Shown: piece by piece, positions 11,473 to 19,488 of the stretch
Layout of the letters: each line of letters opens with the position of its first letter
How positions within the stretch are numbered: position 1 is the stretch's first letter
Assembly (NCBI GenBank): GCA_012959805.1
Contig: DUCN01000018.1
Span: 85,415-149,414 of the forward strand
Origin: Myxococcales bacterium
Lineage (GTDB): Bacteria; Myxococcota_A; UBA9160; UBA4427
Reading direction: 5' to 3'
DNA length: 64,000 bases
Position numbers and translations under genes: made by a program
Notes under the pieces: model-generated
The model's database searches: none
Told to the model about the DNA's origin: nothing
Seen by the model: only the letters and a program-made list of their open reading frames with translations

Positions 11473-11826
11473 TCAGTGGAGACCGACCGGCGTTAATTCG
11501 GGCTCGATCGCCTCTTCGAGTATTCGTACGGCCTCGGGATCGATAGTGTGGAACTCGATGCCCACTTCCTGGATGATCGGATCGGTCTCGACCGCCCAGA
11601 CGACCTTGCCCGTGGCGACCACCGTTCGTTCGCCCACATTGAATGTCACGCGCAAAACGTCGCCGAGGTTGATCTCGACGCCGATCGCTTCAAAGCTGAT
11701 TCCACCCTTCGACAGATTCCTTGAAACCGCAATCTGGTCCGCCTGGTCAATCTCCGCGAAGGAAATGATCTGATCCGTTCCCACCCGATGATATTTCCGC
11801 CGTTCCGCGCCGCTGCCTTCGCCCAT
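11473..11826 (-). CDS. PilZ domain protein
   Basis: Small 117-residue protein consisting almost entirely of one PilZ domain, the cyclic-di-GMP receptor fold. The N-terminal arginine cluster ERRKYHRV (8-15) and the SRNLSKGGISFE segment (about 35-46, the D/NxSxxG motif) are both present, so c-di-GMP binding is plausible. No output domain is attached; such proteins act by protein-protein contact. It lies between the sugar genes and the Y-family polymerase homologue, with its own 119 and 140 bp flanks, and could couple c-di-GMP to polysaccharide synthesis nearby (inference). Confidence 0.85.
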   Translation of the reverse strand: MGEGSGAERRKYHRVGTDQIISFAEIDQADQIAVSRNLSKGGISFEAIGVEINLGDVLRVTFNVGERTVVATGKVVWAVETDPIIQEVGIEFHTIDPEAVRILEEAIEPELTPVGLH

Positions 11827-11966
11827 GACCGTTTCTCCCGCTCCAAAAGCGCTATCGGAGGCAAGCCCATTCCAGGACCTCTAGACGTTTTCGGTCTTGC
11901 TCGGCGTCGGCTTGAGAGAGGCGGCGATGGGATTGATCGAAACCAGTGCGCTCAGGCTGGAATGAT

Positions 11967-13151
11967 TCAGAAGAGGTCGAGCTGCCGGTCTTCTGCACCT
12001 GAAAGTTCGAGTCCCTTCAGAACCAGCCCGGCGCGACGAACGATGCCAGCTTCGGGTGCCACTCGACGCAGAAGATCCTGCGCCGCGGCCAGGAGCTGCG
12101 ATGCATCGGAAGTGGGTCGGTCGAGGCTACAGCTCCGCGTCACGCTGCGTTCATCCATATAGGTCAGACGCAGCGCAATTCGGCGCGCGCGAAGACCATC
12201 TCGTCGAAGCGCCAATTCGAGATGGCCGACGATTCGCGACAGGCTTTCTTTCACTGAACTCGTCGAGGAGCCCTCGCGATCCAGCGCACCGGAATCCAGG
12301 GCGGGCTCGGCGCATGCTGCCGTGGGCGAAATCAGAGTTTCCTCACGCGACAAGGTCTTGGGGTGTCGGCGAACACGAAGCGGCTGAGGATCTTGTCCGG
12401 TCGACAAGAACCACAAAGATCGCCCTTGGTTGCCGAGTAGAATTTCGAGGCGCTCAAGGCCTAATGCACGAAGCCCAGGAATATCCGCAGCGCCAAGGTC
12501 CCGCAGACGTGCCGCGGTCTTGGGACCCACCCCCGGCAGGCGATCTACGGCCTGGCTGAGCAGATAGTCTTGGAATTCATCCACACCGACCACGACCGAC
12601 CCGCTGAGGCCTGCATCCTCCGCCGCAATCCGTGCAGCGAACCGCGCCGGTGCGATTCCCAGCCTCAAACCCAGGCCGGTTAGTTCAGTGACTCGCGCTT
12701 CGAGTCGCTCCGCCAGATCGGCGGCCTGAATCCGGTCGCAGGGCGCCCGGAAATAAAAGCCCGCTAGCCCATCGATCTCTACGGCTTCAACTTCTCGCCG
12801 AATGGCGGCCCGAAGAAGTCCTGACATTTCCCTTGCGCGCTTGAGATCGGTCCGGAAACACTTCGCATCACGGGCACGGTCGATCGCATCGACGAGCCCC
12901 ATGCCTTCGACAACGCCGCGGGCACGAAGATCCAAACTCATCGCCACGACTTTTCCTCGCTTGGCGGGATCGCCACCGATCAAGACCGGGCAATCAGCCA
13001 ACTCGGGAGAATCGAGTCGAAGGATCGCAACATGGAAATTCGAAACTTCCGCAAACCCGACGGCGTCGAGACGAGTGCTCGATCGGCCGTCCGATTCTCC
13101 ATCAGACGCCGAATCGCTTCCCTCCCCCGACCCGTGACCCCAAAGCGTCAC
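11967..13151 (-). CDS. Y-family DNA polymerase homologue, catalytically degenerate (ImuB-like)
   Basis: Protein of 394 residues with the Y-family layout: palm/finger region (about 30-190), helix-hairpin-helix RLPGVGPKTAARLRDLG (about 218-234) and a little-finger domain (about 275-370). Aligned with DinB, the two catalytic aspartates of HVDMDCF become Glu35 and Ser37, and the SLDE pair becomes Asp127-Gly128, so the metal-binding triad is broken. The protein ends in QLDLF (390-394), a textbook beta-clamp-binding motif. Loss of the triad with retained clamp motif is the pattern of ImuB, an adaptor in mutagenic repair. The GTG start overlaps the stop of the upstream penicillin-acylase homologue by 4 nt. 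No imuA or dnaE2 is in the window. The first 30 residues are low-complexity Ser/Asp/Gly. Confidence 0.82.
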   Translation of the reverse strand: MTLWGHGSGEGSDSASDGESDGRSSTRLDAVGFAEVSNFHVAILRLDSPELADCPVLIGGDPAKRGKVVAMSLDLRARGVVEGMGLVDAIDRARDAKCFRTDLKRAREMSGLLRAAIRREVEAVEIDGLAGFYFRAPCDRIQAADLAERLEARVTELTGLGLRLGIAPARFAARIAAEDAGLSGSVVVGVDEFQDYLLSQAVDRLPGVGPKTAARLRDLGAADIPGLRALGLERLEILLGNQGRSLWFLSTGQDPQPLRVRRHPKTLSREETLISPTAACAEPALDSGALDREGSSTSSVKESLSRIVGHLELALRRDGLRARRIALRLTYMDERSVTRSCSLDRPTSDASQLLAAAQDLLRRVAPEAGIVRRAGLVLKGLELSGAEDRQLDLF

Positions 13152-15676
13152 GGCGCTGGCTCCAGCAACAGGCGATCCTCACTCTCCTCTTCAATCAAGA
13201 GCCGATTCGTTGCAAAGAGAGACAATCTCGATTCGGCCCAATGTGCGATCCGATCTGAAAAGTGGGGATGCCCCGGGTGCTCTGTCTGACCGGGTGCCAG
13301 GGAACTCAAAAGTCGATCCGATGCCGAAAGATCCATGGCCACGCGATACAGACCCGCGCGTTCGACCTCGAAGGAGAGTCCAGGACGATGGCGGGCAAAG
13401 GCCAACGTCTGACCGCTTCCATGAACGCGCAGACGACGGGTCAAGTGTTGAGAATGAGACAAGCGACTCGGCCCAAACGACGCGAACTGAAGCCGATGAA
13501 GACGGCCCCAGGACCAGCGCTCCCGCGTCGGCCCGAGACGATAATTCAGGCTCACCCAGGCCTCTCGTAGGCTCGTGCGCGCCGCATCACCCACCCGGTC
13601 TTCGTCCGTCCATCCCCCTGTACGGCGAATCTTGGCCACCCGAAGAACCAGGCGCTCGATTGCAAATTGAGGTCGGACGTGAGGTGTCCTCAGATAACGC
13701 TCAAAGAGCTCCGACCCGAACGGCTCGCGTAACAGGTTGTCCAGGAGATGTTCGATCACGAGATGATAGGCGACGGCTCCAGCGCTCTGACTGGTTGTGC
13801 GACCATCCCAACGCTCCAGCAGTCCGGCGATCTCCGATGCTTCCAGCGGCAGCCGGCCACTACGACGTGCCAACCCAAGAATCGCGGCCACGGTCCTGGG
13901 CGCTCGTTGAGCCAGGTCATCACGGAAAAAATCCGCTGCCGCACGAAGGCTCAGAGGGCCCTCCGCGATTCGACGCTCGAGCTCCGACTTGAGCCGAACC
14001 GCCCGATCCCCGGGTCGCCAAAGCCATTCGAGCTGATCGAGCCCACCGCGAATCGGCCAAGGCTGATCGACGGCAAGAACCCATGGCGTCCGTTCTTCAC
14101 CGAGGCGTTCAGCGGGGAGAACCCCAAGGCTCACGCCTTCGCGCCAATCAAAACTTCGCAGACGACCCTGGACCGGAACCAACCCCGTCGGCAAAGGACG
14201 TTTGGGAAGCCAGCCCGCGACCTGAATTCCGCCCCGCCCTTCGCGGTCGGCATACGCGATCGCCAGGACTGGCTCGTGATGGGACGCGAGAACCGAGTCG
14301 ATATTCTCTGCGCTTTCCTGGCGAAGTAAAGCCAGCATCGCACTCAGCCCGTCCCCCTCACGAGCCCCCGTCCAGGCAAGTGCGCGGGAAGCGCGCAGCG
14401 AACGATCCCCTCTGTCGTCCGACGTATCAAAGTCGGCGGATTCATCGAAGCCCTCGAGCGATTCGATCAGTGGCCCGTGCCGTGTCGAGCGGATCCGCAA
14501 TGCGGTCTCCTGCATGCTTCCGCGGTCGTCACGCCATCGCAGCGTCTCGACGCGTTCCTCGATGGCAACCCACAGCGTGCCGTTTTGATAGAGACCGCGA
14601 TCTTCTTTCAGGGTCTCGATGAATAGATCTGAAATCGGCGCGCTCGCCGGCACCCCGGCCCAGGCGAACTTTGGATTACGCCCCGCCCAGAGAATCGGCG
14701 ATCCCGGAATCGTCGCGCCCGCAACATTGAGACCGCCCGCCTTCAAATGGATTTCATAGAAAAGCGACGGCACGGACGGGGCGACATGCCAGTCCGCAAC
14801 GAGAATCGGCGCGCCACCCTCTGTCTTCGATCCATCGATCACCCAGGCGCCGCCGGTCGGCAGTCCGATCCCCCGGCAGAGCGCTCGCGTTGATCCCATC
14901 AACTCACCGCGACCCACAAGCGGCGAGTTCGCGTGCTCCGAAGGCCCCGGCAACTGCGCGGCCACACCAAAATCAATCGAAGAACGACCCGGAAAGAATG
15001 GACGCGCCGCCACGCTGCCGAGCCGCTGAATCAAATCATCGAGAAAGAGCGTGGTCTCGAGCGTCCCGCCCATGCACCAGGACAACAGCTTTCCGATGGC
15101 GAGCGAATCCGCCGGGCGCCAGGCATCCATTTCCTCGATGCCTCCGCCCAGATGCAGAGGTGGGTTCACTCGGCCCTGCCGAATCCGCCCGATCCGCGCA
15201 TTCACGCCCGCCGCGTATGCCTCGAGGACCCGTCGCGATTCGCTGGGCAGTGCCTCCGCAGCCGTCTCGGAAGCCCGATTGATCTCGAGGACCCGCGCCA
15301 GCCGATCCGAAGGCAGAGACCCGGGACCCTCGATTTCAGCTGTGCGACCGGTTGCCCGCCGCCGAAGCCAATCCATCTGCGCGAGACGATCCTGCGCGTG
15401 CGCAAAGCCAAGACCGAACCAGCCCTCAGTCTCGCTCCGCGAAATCACATGCGGGATGCCCTGTGCGTCTCGAAGGATTTCGACCGGTGCCTTGAGCTCT
15501 GAGACCCGGATCGTGCCGGAGACGAGGGCAAAGGATCCACGTTCCTGACGATCGCGATCGCCCCAGCGCTGGGCGACCAGGAGCAACGCGATCAACAAAA
15601 GAGCGCCGAGCAGGAGCCGCACACCCAATTGGGGGAGCCCCGGCGCGTCTATCTGCTCTCCCTCGCTAACAACCAT
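13148..15676 (-). CDS. Penicillin acylase family protein, probable pseudoenzyme
   Basis: Ntn-hydrolase-type penicillin amidase homologue, 842 residues from ATG 15,676, with a hydrophobic N-terminal segment (GVRLLLGALLLIALLLVAQ) for membrane anchoring or export. Family landmarks are visible: VEILRDAQGIPHVISRSE, GFAHAQDRLAQMDWLRR, GSKTEGGAPILVADWHV and RNPKFAWAG. The autoprocessing nucleophile Ser of the usual SNxW motif is Gly275 here (TGGAW), and the oxyanion Asn of the usual AWGLTN motif is Pro (AWAGVP). Both are needed for processing and amide cleavage in known members, so the protein is probably inactive or uses another chemistry; Thr274 is the only nearby candidate nucleophile. It is the promoter-proximal gene of the pair with the Y-family homologue. 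Confidence 0.82.
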   Translation of the reverse strand: MVVSEGEQIDAPGLPQLGVRLLLGALLLIALLLVAQRWGDRDRQERGSFALVSGTIRVSELKAPVEILRDAQGIPHVISRSETEGWFGLGFAHAQDRLAQMDWLRRRATGRTAEIEGPGSLPSDRLARVLEINRASETAAEALPSESRRVLEAYAAGVNARIGRIRQGRVNPPLHLGGGIEEMDAWRPADSLAIGKLLSWCMGGTLETTLFLDDLIQRLGSVAARPFFPGRSSIDFGVAAQLPGPSEHANSPLVGRGELMGSTRALCRGIGLPTGGAWVIDGSKTEGGAPILVADWHVAPSVPSLFYEIHLKAGGLNVAGATIPGSPILWAGRNPKFAWAGVPASAPISDLFIETLKEDRGLYQNGTLWVAIEERVETLRWRDDRGSMQETALRIRSTRHGPLIESLEGFDESADFDTSDDRGDRSLRASRALAWTGAREGDGLSAMLALLRQESAENIDSVLASHHEPVLAIAYADREGRGGIQVAGWLPKRPLPTGLVPVQGRLRSFDWREGVSLGVLPAERLGEERTPWVLAVDQPWPIRGGLDQLEWLWRPGDRAVRLKSELERRIAEGPLSLRAAADFFRDDLAQRAPRTVAAILGLARRSGRLPLEASEIAGLLERWDGRTTSQSAGAVAYHLVIEHLLDNLLREPFGSELFERYLRTPHVRPQFAIERLVLRVAKIRRTGGWTDEDRVGDAARTSLREAWVSLNYRLGPTRERWSWGRLHRLQFASFGPSRLSHSQHLTRRLRVHGSGQTLAFARHRPGLSFEVERAGLYRVAMDLSASDRLLSSLAPGQTEHPGHPHFSDRIAHWAESRLSLFATNRLLIEEESEDRLLLEPAP

Positions 15677-15798
15677 CCCGACTCGCCCCCCTCGGCTTGG
15701 GAATCCTCGTCCATCTTCGTGCTTTTCTCGGCTTCTTCCCGGCCACTTCTCGAACTGGAGAGCGAACTCGCCGAGTATCGATGCCACCGGCCCTTGCC

Positions 15799-15813
15799 GT
15801 GTTCTTCGAACAC
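15799..15813. promoter_or_regulatory. Inverted repeat GTGTTC-TTC-GAACAC upstream of pgk
   Basis: Exact 6 bp inverted repeat with a 3 bp centre in the 190 bp gap between the divergent penicillin-acylase homologue and pgk. It is not followed by a T run, so an operator is more likely than a terminator. The regulator is unknown. The gap also contains a strong Shine-Dalgarno, GGAGGG at 15,853-15,858, for pgk. Confidence 0.3.
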
Positions 15814-15866
15814 GCGAAAAGAGAAGTTAAGTCGAGTACTTGAGAGCATAACGGAGGGCCGGTACA

Positions 15867-17153
15867 TTGCGCGCTCTCAAACCCATTTCGACCGGTACGG
15901 AGTGCCAACCGATCGTGGCCATTCAGTCTCTCGAAGCGCTACTCGACGAAAGCCCGATCATCGGTCAGCGGGTCTTTGTCCGCGCAGACCTGAACGTGCC
16001 CCTCCAGCACGGAACGATCACCGACGACAGCCGCATCCAAGCCTCTCTACCCACGCTCGAACGATTGATCCAGGCGGGCGCCCGCATCGTCCTGGCCTCA
16101 CATCTGGGAAGGCCCAAGGGCAAGCGGGATCCGTCGCTCTCCCTTGAACCGATCGCAACCGCGTTGGCCGAAGCGCTCTCGGCTCGCTGCCAGACGCGGG
16201 TTCACTTTATTCATGACTGTGTCGGAGAGGCTGTCTCGGCAGCCGTCGACCAATTGGCGGCAGGCGAGATTCTCCTACTCGAAAATCTTCGGTTCCACGC
16301 GGCGGAGACCAACAACGATCCCGAATTCGCCCAGGCGCTGGCGGCGCTGGCCGACGTTTACGTGGGCGATGCCTTCGGCACAGCGCATCGTGCGCACGCC
16401 TCGACCGAGGCAATGGTGCGTCATGTCGAAAGAGCGGCGGCGGGACTGCTATTACAGTCGGAACTCGATGCCCTCCAAACAACCTTGGAGCCGGACCGAC
16501 CATTCGTCTGTTTTCTGGGCGGCGCCAAGGTTTCCGACAAGCTCGGTGTCCTCGAAGCGCTGATCGAGCGGGCGGATACGATCGGGGTGGGCGGAGCGAT
16601 GGCCTACACTTTTCTCGCCGCACGTGGGGAGGCGACAGGGCGATCACTGATCGAACCGGAACGCTTCGATGATGCCCGGAGAATGATCGCGCGGGCTGAA
16701 CAGCGACAATGTCAGCTGCTCTTACCAATCGACCACGTCGTGAGTCCGGGACTCGAAGAAGGTCCCGAAGCACAAACCGTGACAATCATTCCCGAGAACT
16801 ACATGGGCGTCGACATCGGGCCGCAGACGGCGGATCGCTATGCCCTTGCGGCCTCCAAAGCAGCCGCCATCCTCTGGAACGGACCGATGGGGGTCTTCGA
16901 GATCGACGCCTTTTCTCATGGCACCGAACGTCTGGCCCGGGCTGTCGCCGCATCCAAGGGTCGGACAATCGTCGGGGGCGGAGATTCCCTGGCCGCGGTC
17001 AACAAGGTCGGCGTCGGTGCCCAGATTGATCACCTCTCGACGGGGGGCGGGGCCTCTCTGGAATTCGTCCAGGGACTTCCCCTGCCCGGCGTTATCGTGC
17101 TGGATCGAGCCGCTCACCAAGCCGATAAACAAGAAAAAGGCTCCCAGACATGA
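15867..17153 (+). CDS. pgk: Phosphoglycerate kinase
   Basis: Glycolytic enzyme converting 1,3-bisphosphoglycerate and ADP to 3-phosphoglycerate and ATP in the cytosol. Clear motifs: VFVRADLNVPL (N-domain substrate site), the arginine in DDSRIQASLPTLE, ASHLGRPKGK, LLENLRFHAAE, GGAKVSDKLGVLEAL (nucleotide domain) and the C-terminal GGGDSLAAVNKVG followed by STGGGASLEF. Total 428 residues, slightly longer than usual because of about 20 extra N-terminal residues. TTG 15,867 is supported by GGAGGG eight bases upstream; an in-frame GTG at 15,916 is the alternative. It overlaps tpiA by 4 nt, forming the classical pgk-tpiA-secG unit. gap is not adjacent. Confidence 0.97.
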   Translation: MRALKPISTGTECQPIVAIQSLEALLDESPIIGQRVFVRADLNVPLQHGTITDDSRIQASLPTLERLIQAGARIVLASHLGRPKGKRDPSLSLEPIATALAEALSARCQTRVHFIHDCVGEAVSAAVDQLAAGEILLLENLRFHAAETNNDPEFAQALAALADVYVGDAFGTAHRAHASTEAMVRHVERAAAGLLLQSELDALQTTLEPDRPFVCFLGGAKVSDKLGVLEALIERADTIGVGGAMAYTFLAARGEATGRSLIEPERFDDARRMIARAEQRQCQLLLPIDHVVSPGLEEGPEAQTVTIIPENYMGVDIGPQTADRYALAASKAAAILWNGPMGVFEIDAFSHGTERLARAVAASKGRTIVGGGDSLAAVNKVGVGAQIDHLSTGGGASLEFVQGLPLPGVIVLDRAAHQADKQEKGSQT

Positions 17154-17929
17154 ACCGTATTCCGCTTCTCGTCGCCAACTGGAAAATGAATCTCAACGCC
17201 GGTGAGGCTGCCAAATTTGCCCGGGCGTTTCGGGAGCTGATCGCGCCGGCTCGCGCGGATCTCGGGCAGCGTTTCGAGATCGCTATCGCCCCCGCCTACC
17301 CCGCCCTCGATCGGCTGGGCCAGGCGCTCGAGGGTTCTGGAATCGGTCTCGCCGCCCAGAATGTTCACGCGGAACCCTCTGGAGCCTTCACCGGCGAGAT
17401 CTCGATCTCCATGCTCGAAGATCTCGGTTGCCGCTACGCCCTGATCGGGCATAGCGAACGCCGCCGGATTTTCGGTGAAACCGATCTGGCTATTCAGGCC
17501 AAGGCGAAGCGGCTCGAAGAGAGTCCGGTCGCTCCGATCCTCTGCGTCGGGGAAACATTGGGGGAGCGCGAGGCCGGCTCCACCCTCGAAATCGTCGCTC
17601 GCCAACTCGATACGGCCCTCGATGGCGCTAGCCATGGGCTCGCGAGCAGGTTAGTGGTAGCCTACGAGCCCATTTGGGCGATCGGGACGGGCCGCACGGC
17701 CACCCCCGAGATTGCCCAGACAGTTCACGCCGCCATTCGGAAGACGCTCATCGCCCGGCTTGGTTCGATCGCCAGCGACACGCGCATTCTCTACGGCGGT
17801 TCAGTCATGCCGTCCAACGCAAGAGAACTCCTCTCGCAGTCCGACGTCAACGGTGCCCTTGTCGGGGGCGCCAGCCTCGATCCTGAATCTTTCGCAAAAA
17901 TTGCTTTGGCCAGTCTGGAGACACCCTGA
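17150..17929 (+). CDS. tpiA: Triosephosphate isomerase
   Basis: Glycolytic TIM-barrel enzyme interconverting dihydroxyacetone phosphate and glyceraldehyde 3-phosphate. The 259 residues include the substrate Asn/Lys in VANWKMNLN, the catalytic His in IGHSERRRIFGE, the catalytic Glu in VVAYEPIWAIGTGRTA (with flexible loop 6) and the phosphate-binding ILYGGSVMPSNA and GALVGGASL. Nothing is missing. Its ATG overlaps the pgk stop (ATGA) and its stop overlaps the secG start by one base, so the three genes are translated in series. Confidence 0.98.
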   Translation: MNRIPLLVANWKMNLNAGEAAKFARAFRELIAPARADLGQRFEIAIAPAYPALDRLGQALEGSGIGLAAQNVHAEPSGAFTGEISISMLEDLGCRYALIGHSERRRIFGETDLAIQAKAKRLEESPVAPILCVGETLGEREAGSTLEIVARQLDTALDGASHGLASRLVVAYEPIWAIGTGRTATPEIAQTVHAAIRKTLIARLGSIASDTRILYGGSVMPSNARELLSQSDVNGALVGGASLDPESFAKIALASLETP

Positions 17930-18324
17930 TGGAAACCTTCATTTACTCGCTTCATTTCATTGTGTGCTTCGTGCTCATCGCCGTGGTGCTCCTGCAGCGC
18001 GGCAAGGGATCCGATCTCGGCGCATCGCTGGGCGGTGGCAGCGCCAACACAATTTTTGGCAGCCGCGGCGCCGGAAACTTCCTAACCAAAATCACAACCG
18101 CGAGCGCCATCACCTTCATGGCCACCTCGCTCACCCTCTCCTACCTCGGCTACCAGTCCTCGGATGTTCGACTCTTCGACGAGTCCGAACCCTTCGAAGT
18201 TCCCCTCGAGAACGGCGAGAGCGCACCCGCGGAATCAGGCGGCCTGGAAGAATTGGAAGGACTTGTCGAAATTCCGATGGGCGATTCCCCTGAAACAGAG
18301 GCGAACCCAACAAACGCCGAATAA
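17929..18324 (+). CDS. secG: Preprotein translocase subunit SecG
   Basis: Inner-membrane auxiliary subunit of the SecYEG channel, 131 residues. Two transmembrane helices are visible (about residues 3-20 and 58-75) joined by the family loop LLQRGKGSDLGASLGGGSANTIFGSRGAGNFL. The C-terminal 50 residues are an acidic Glu/Ser/Pro-rich extension, common in SecG but long here. It is the last gene of the pgk-tpiA-secG unit and lies just before tRNA-Leu, a common arrangement. Confidence 0.95.
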   Translation: METFIYSLHFIVCFVLIAVVLLQRGKGSDLGASLGGGSANTIFGSRGAGNFLTKITTASAITFMATSLTLSYLGYQSSDVRLFDESEPFEVPLENGESAPAESGGLEELEGLVEIPMGDSPETEANPTNAE

Positions 18325-18359
18325 CCAACGCCCAGAGTCGCCAAAATTGCCCATCCCTC

Positions 18360-18388
18360 TGGGCACCGGCGAGGGCGTTCTGTATGCT
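18360..18388 (+). promoter_or_regulatory. Candidate sigma70 promoter of tRNA-Leu
   Basis: TGGGCA at 18,360-18,365 and TATGCT at 18,383-18,388, separated by 17 bp, end 12 bp before the tRNA 5' end. Four of six bases match the consensus in each box. Position and spacing fit a tRNA promoter, but this is by inspection only. Confidence 0.45.
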
Positions 18389-18400
18389 CGGCGCCCGCGT

Positions 18401-18487
18401 GCGGCGGTGGCGGAATTGGTAGACGCGTCAGCTTGAGGGGCTGGTGGGGGCAACCCCGTGGAAGTTCGAGTCTTCTTCGCCGCACCA
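18401..18487 (+). tRNA. tRNA-Leu (anticodon GAG)
   Basis: 87 nt including an encoded CCA end. Acceptor stem GCGGCGG pairs with TCGCCGC (one G-T pair), followed by ACCA. The anticodon stem TCAGC/GCTGG encloses loop TTGAGGG, giving anticodon GAG at 18,435-18,437, which reads CUC and CUU leucine codons. A long variable arm (GGGG-CAA-CCCC) confirms a class II tRNA, and the T arm contains GTTCGAGTC. It is the last conserved gene before a decayed accessory region, so its 3' end is a candidate integration site. Confidence 0.96.
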
Positions 18488-18514
18488 CTTAGCACTTCGC
18501 AAAAACAAGTAGTT

Positions 18515-18571
18515 ACACACGCAGTGTGTTGGCAAAACCATGCTTACACTTTGCATACAAGCACGTATGCA
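18515..18571. repeat. Two perfect short palindromes immediately 3' of tRNA-Leu
   Basis: ACACAC-GCA-GTGTGT at 18,515-18,529 and TGCATAC-AAGCAC-GTATGCA at 18,552-18,571. Both arms match exactly. Neither is followed by a T run, so they are not clear intrinsic terminators; a 3' processing structure, or a recombination site of a former element, are the options. Confidence 0.4.
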
Positions 18572-18695
18572 GGCTAAAACGAATGGGCCTCTAGCTCACC
18601 CAGCTCGACAGCGGGTAGCCTTCCGACGGTGATGTCGTCGGCGCAAATCAAGTGAAGTGAATTCCCATTATGTCGGGGGCTGCTAGTCGAGCTTC

Positions 18696-19155
18696 CTAAC
18701 GCCGCCGAGCTGCCAGCCCAGCGAGTCCAAGGCCCACAAGGAGGGCTGTGCCGGATTCGGGGACGGCAACGAGTGTCCAGCCTGCGGCTACGGGGTCGAA
18801 GAGGGTGGATCCCGAAACTCCGGTCCAGGCGCTAGTGAAGTCGGTGTTGGTGTCGTAGAGGGCGGAGCCGGACGAATCCCCCAGGCCAACTGCATTGAAG
18901 AGAATCGCGCCGGTCAGATTCGCGCCGGCCAGTTCCGCGTTAGTCAGGTTCGCGCCGGACAGGGGATCGCTTCGAACAGCTCCGCATCGGTCAGGCCCGC
19001 GCCGGGCTCGAGGTTCGGCCCCGAGTACGCGTGGTTGCCGCCGCTGATGGTCTGAATCGGGTCAACGATCGTCCCGCTTGTCTGCTGATACGAAGCGGCG
19101 ACGGCCGAGTTGGAAACGAGCGAGAGAGTCAAAGTCAGAATTAGAGCGAGCGCAT
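18696..19155 (-). pseudogene. Decayed PEP-CTERM protein with pentapeptide-like repeats
   Basis: Remnant of a secreted protein of the PEP-CTERM/exosortase class, expected to be exported and cleaved at its C-terminal tripartite signal. Reading from ATG 19,155 (preceded by GAAAGAGG) the frame closes after four codons, but the next frame continues ALALILTLTLSLVSNSAVAA, a signal peptide. A second one-base shift near 18,970 is needed to join LTDAELFEA to the repeats ANLTNAELAGANLTGAIL and a C-terminus with VPESGTALLVGLGLAGLAARRR split as PEP-type motif, hydrophobic helix and three arginines. Two independent indels make it a pseudogene, unless both are sequencing errors. It is one of two such remnants behind the tRNA. 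Confidence 0.7.
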
Positions 19156-19328
19156 AATAAACCTCTTTCCAGAGTGGGGATCATCCCATCCAGAGGCGTA
19201 AGTAGGCTGCGTAGCCTAAATCTCTCGACGGGGTAGATCTAACCCCCATCCTCCACCAACATCGAACGACGTGAGATGACGCGCGCACTCGAGCCAAAGT
19301 GCGCGTCGAGTAAACTCATCGATCACGG

Positions 19329-19488
19329 TTAAGAGCAGGTCCCGTCGAGGAACTCGACATCGCAAAGCGTCCCACCGACATCGACCCCGAATGCTCCATG
19401 CAACTACCCACCGATGACGTTGGGCGTGGCCGGCTGCGCGCTACCCTCCATCAAACGCAAAAAGCGCTGCCAAAATATCCTTCCGCAT
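19329..19488 (-). pseudogene. Fragment of a second secreted (PEP-CTERM-type) protein
   Basis: Starts at ATG 19,488 after a very strong Shine-Dalgarno (GAGGAGAGG), reads MRKDILAALFAF like a signal peptide, then closes. In another frame it continues SAQPATPNVIGG, a stop, LHGAFGVDVGGTLCDVEFLDG and TCS before TAA at 19,329. The VGGTLxDVEFxDGTC phrase is, from memory, typical of mature N-termini of PEP-CTERM proteins. The downstream body of the gene is gone. The family assignment is tentative; the decay (frameshift plus in-frame stop) is seen directly if the reading is right. Confidence 0.42.

Noticed and set aside
18448-18487. Possible att duplication of the tRNA-Leu 3' end
   Set aside because: I looked for the CTTCGCCGCACCA end at the right border of the island (26.4-26.8 kb) and elsewhere in the island and did not find it, so no att pair is annotated.
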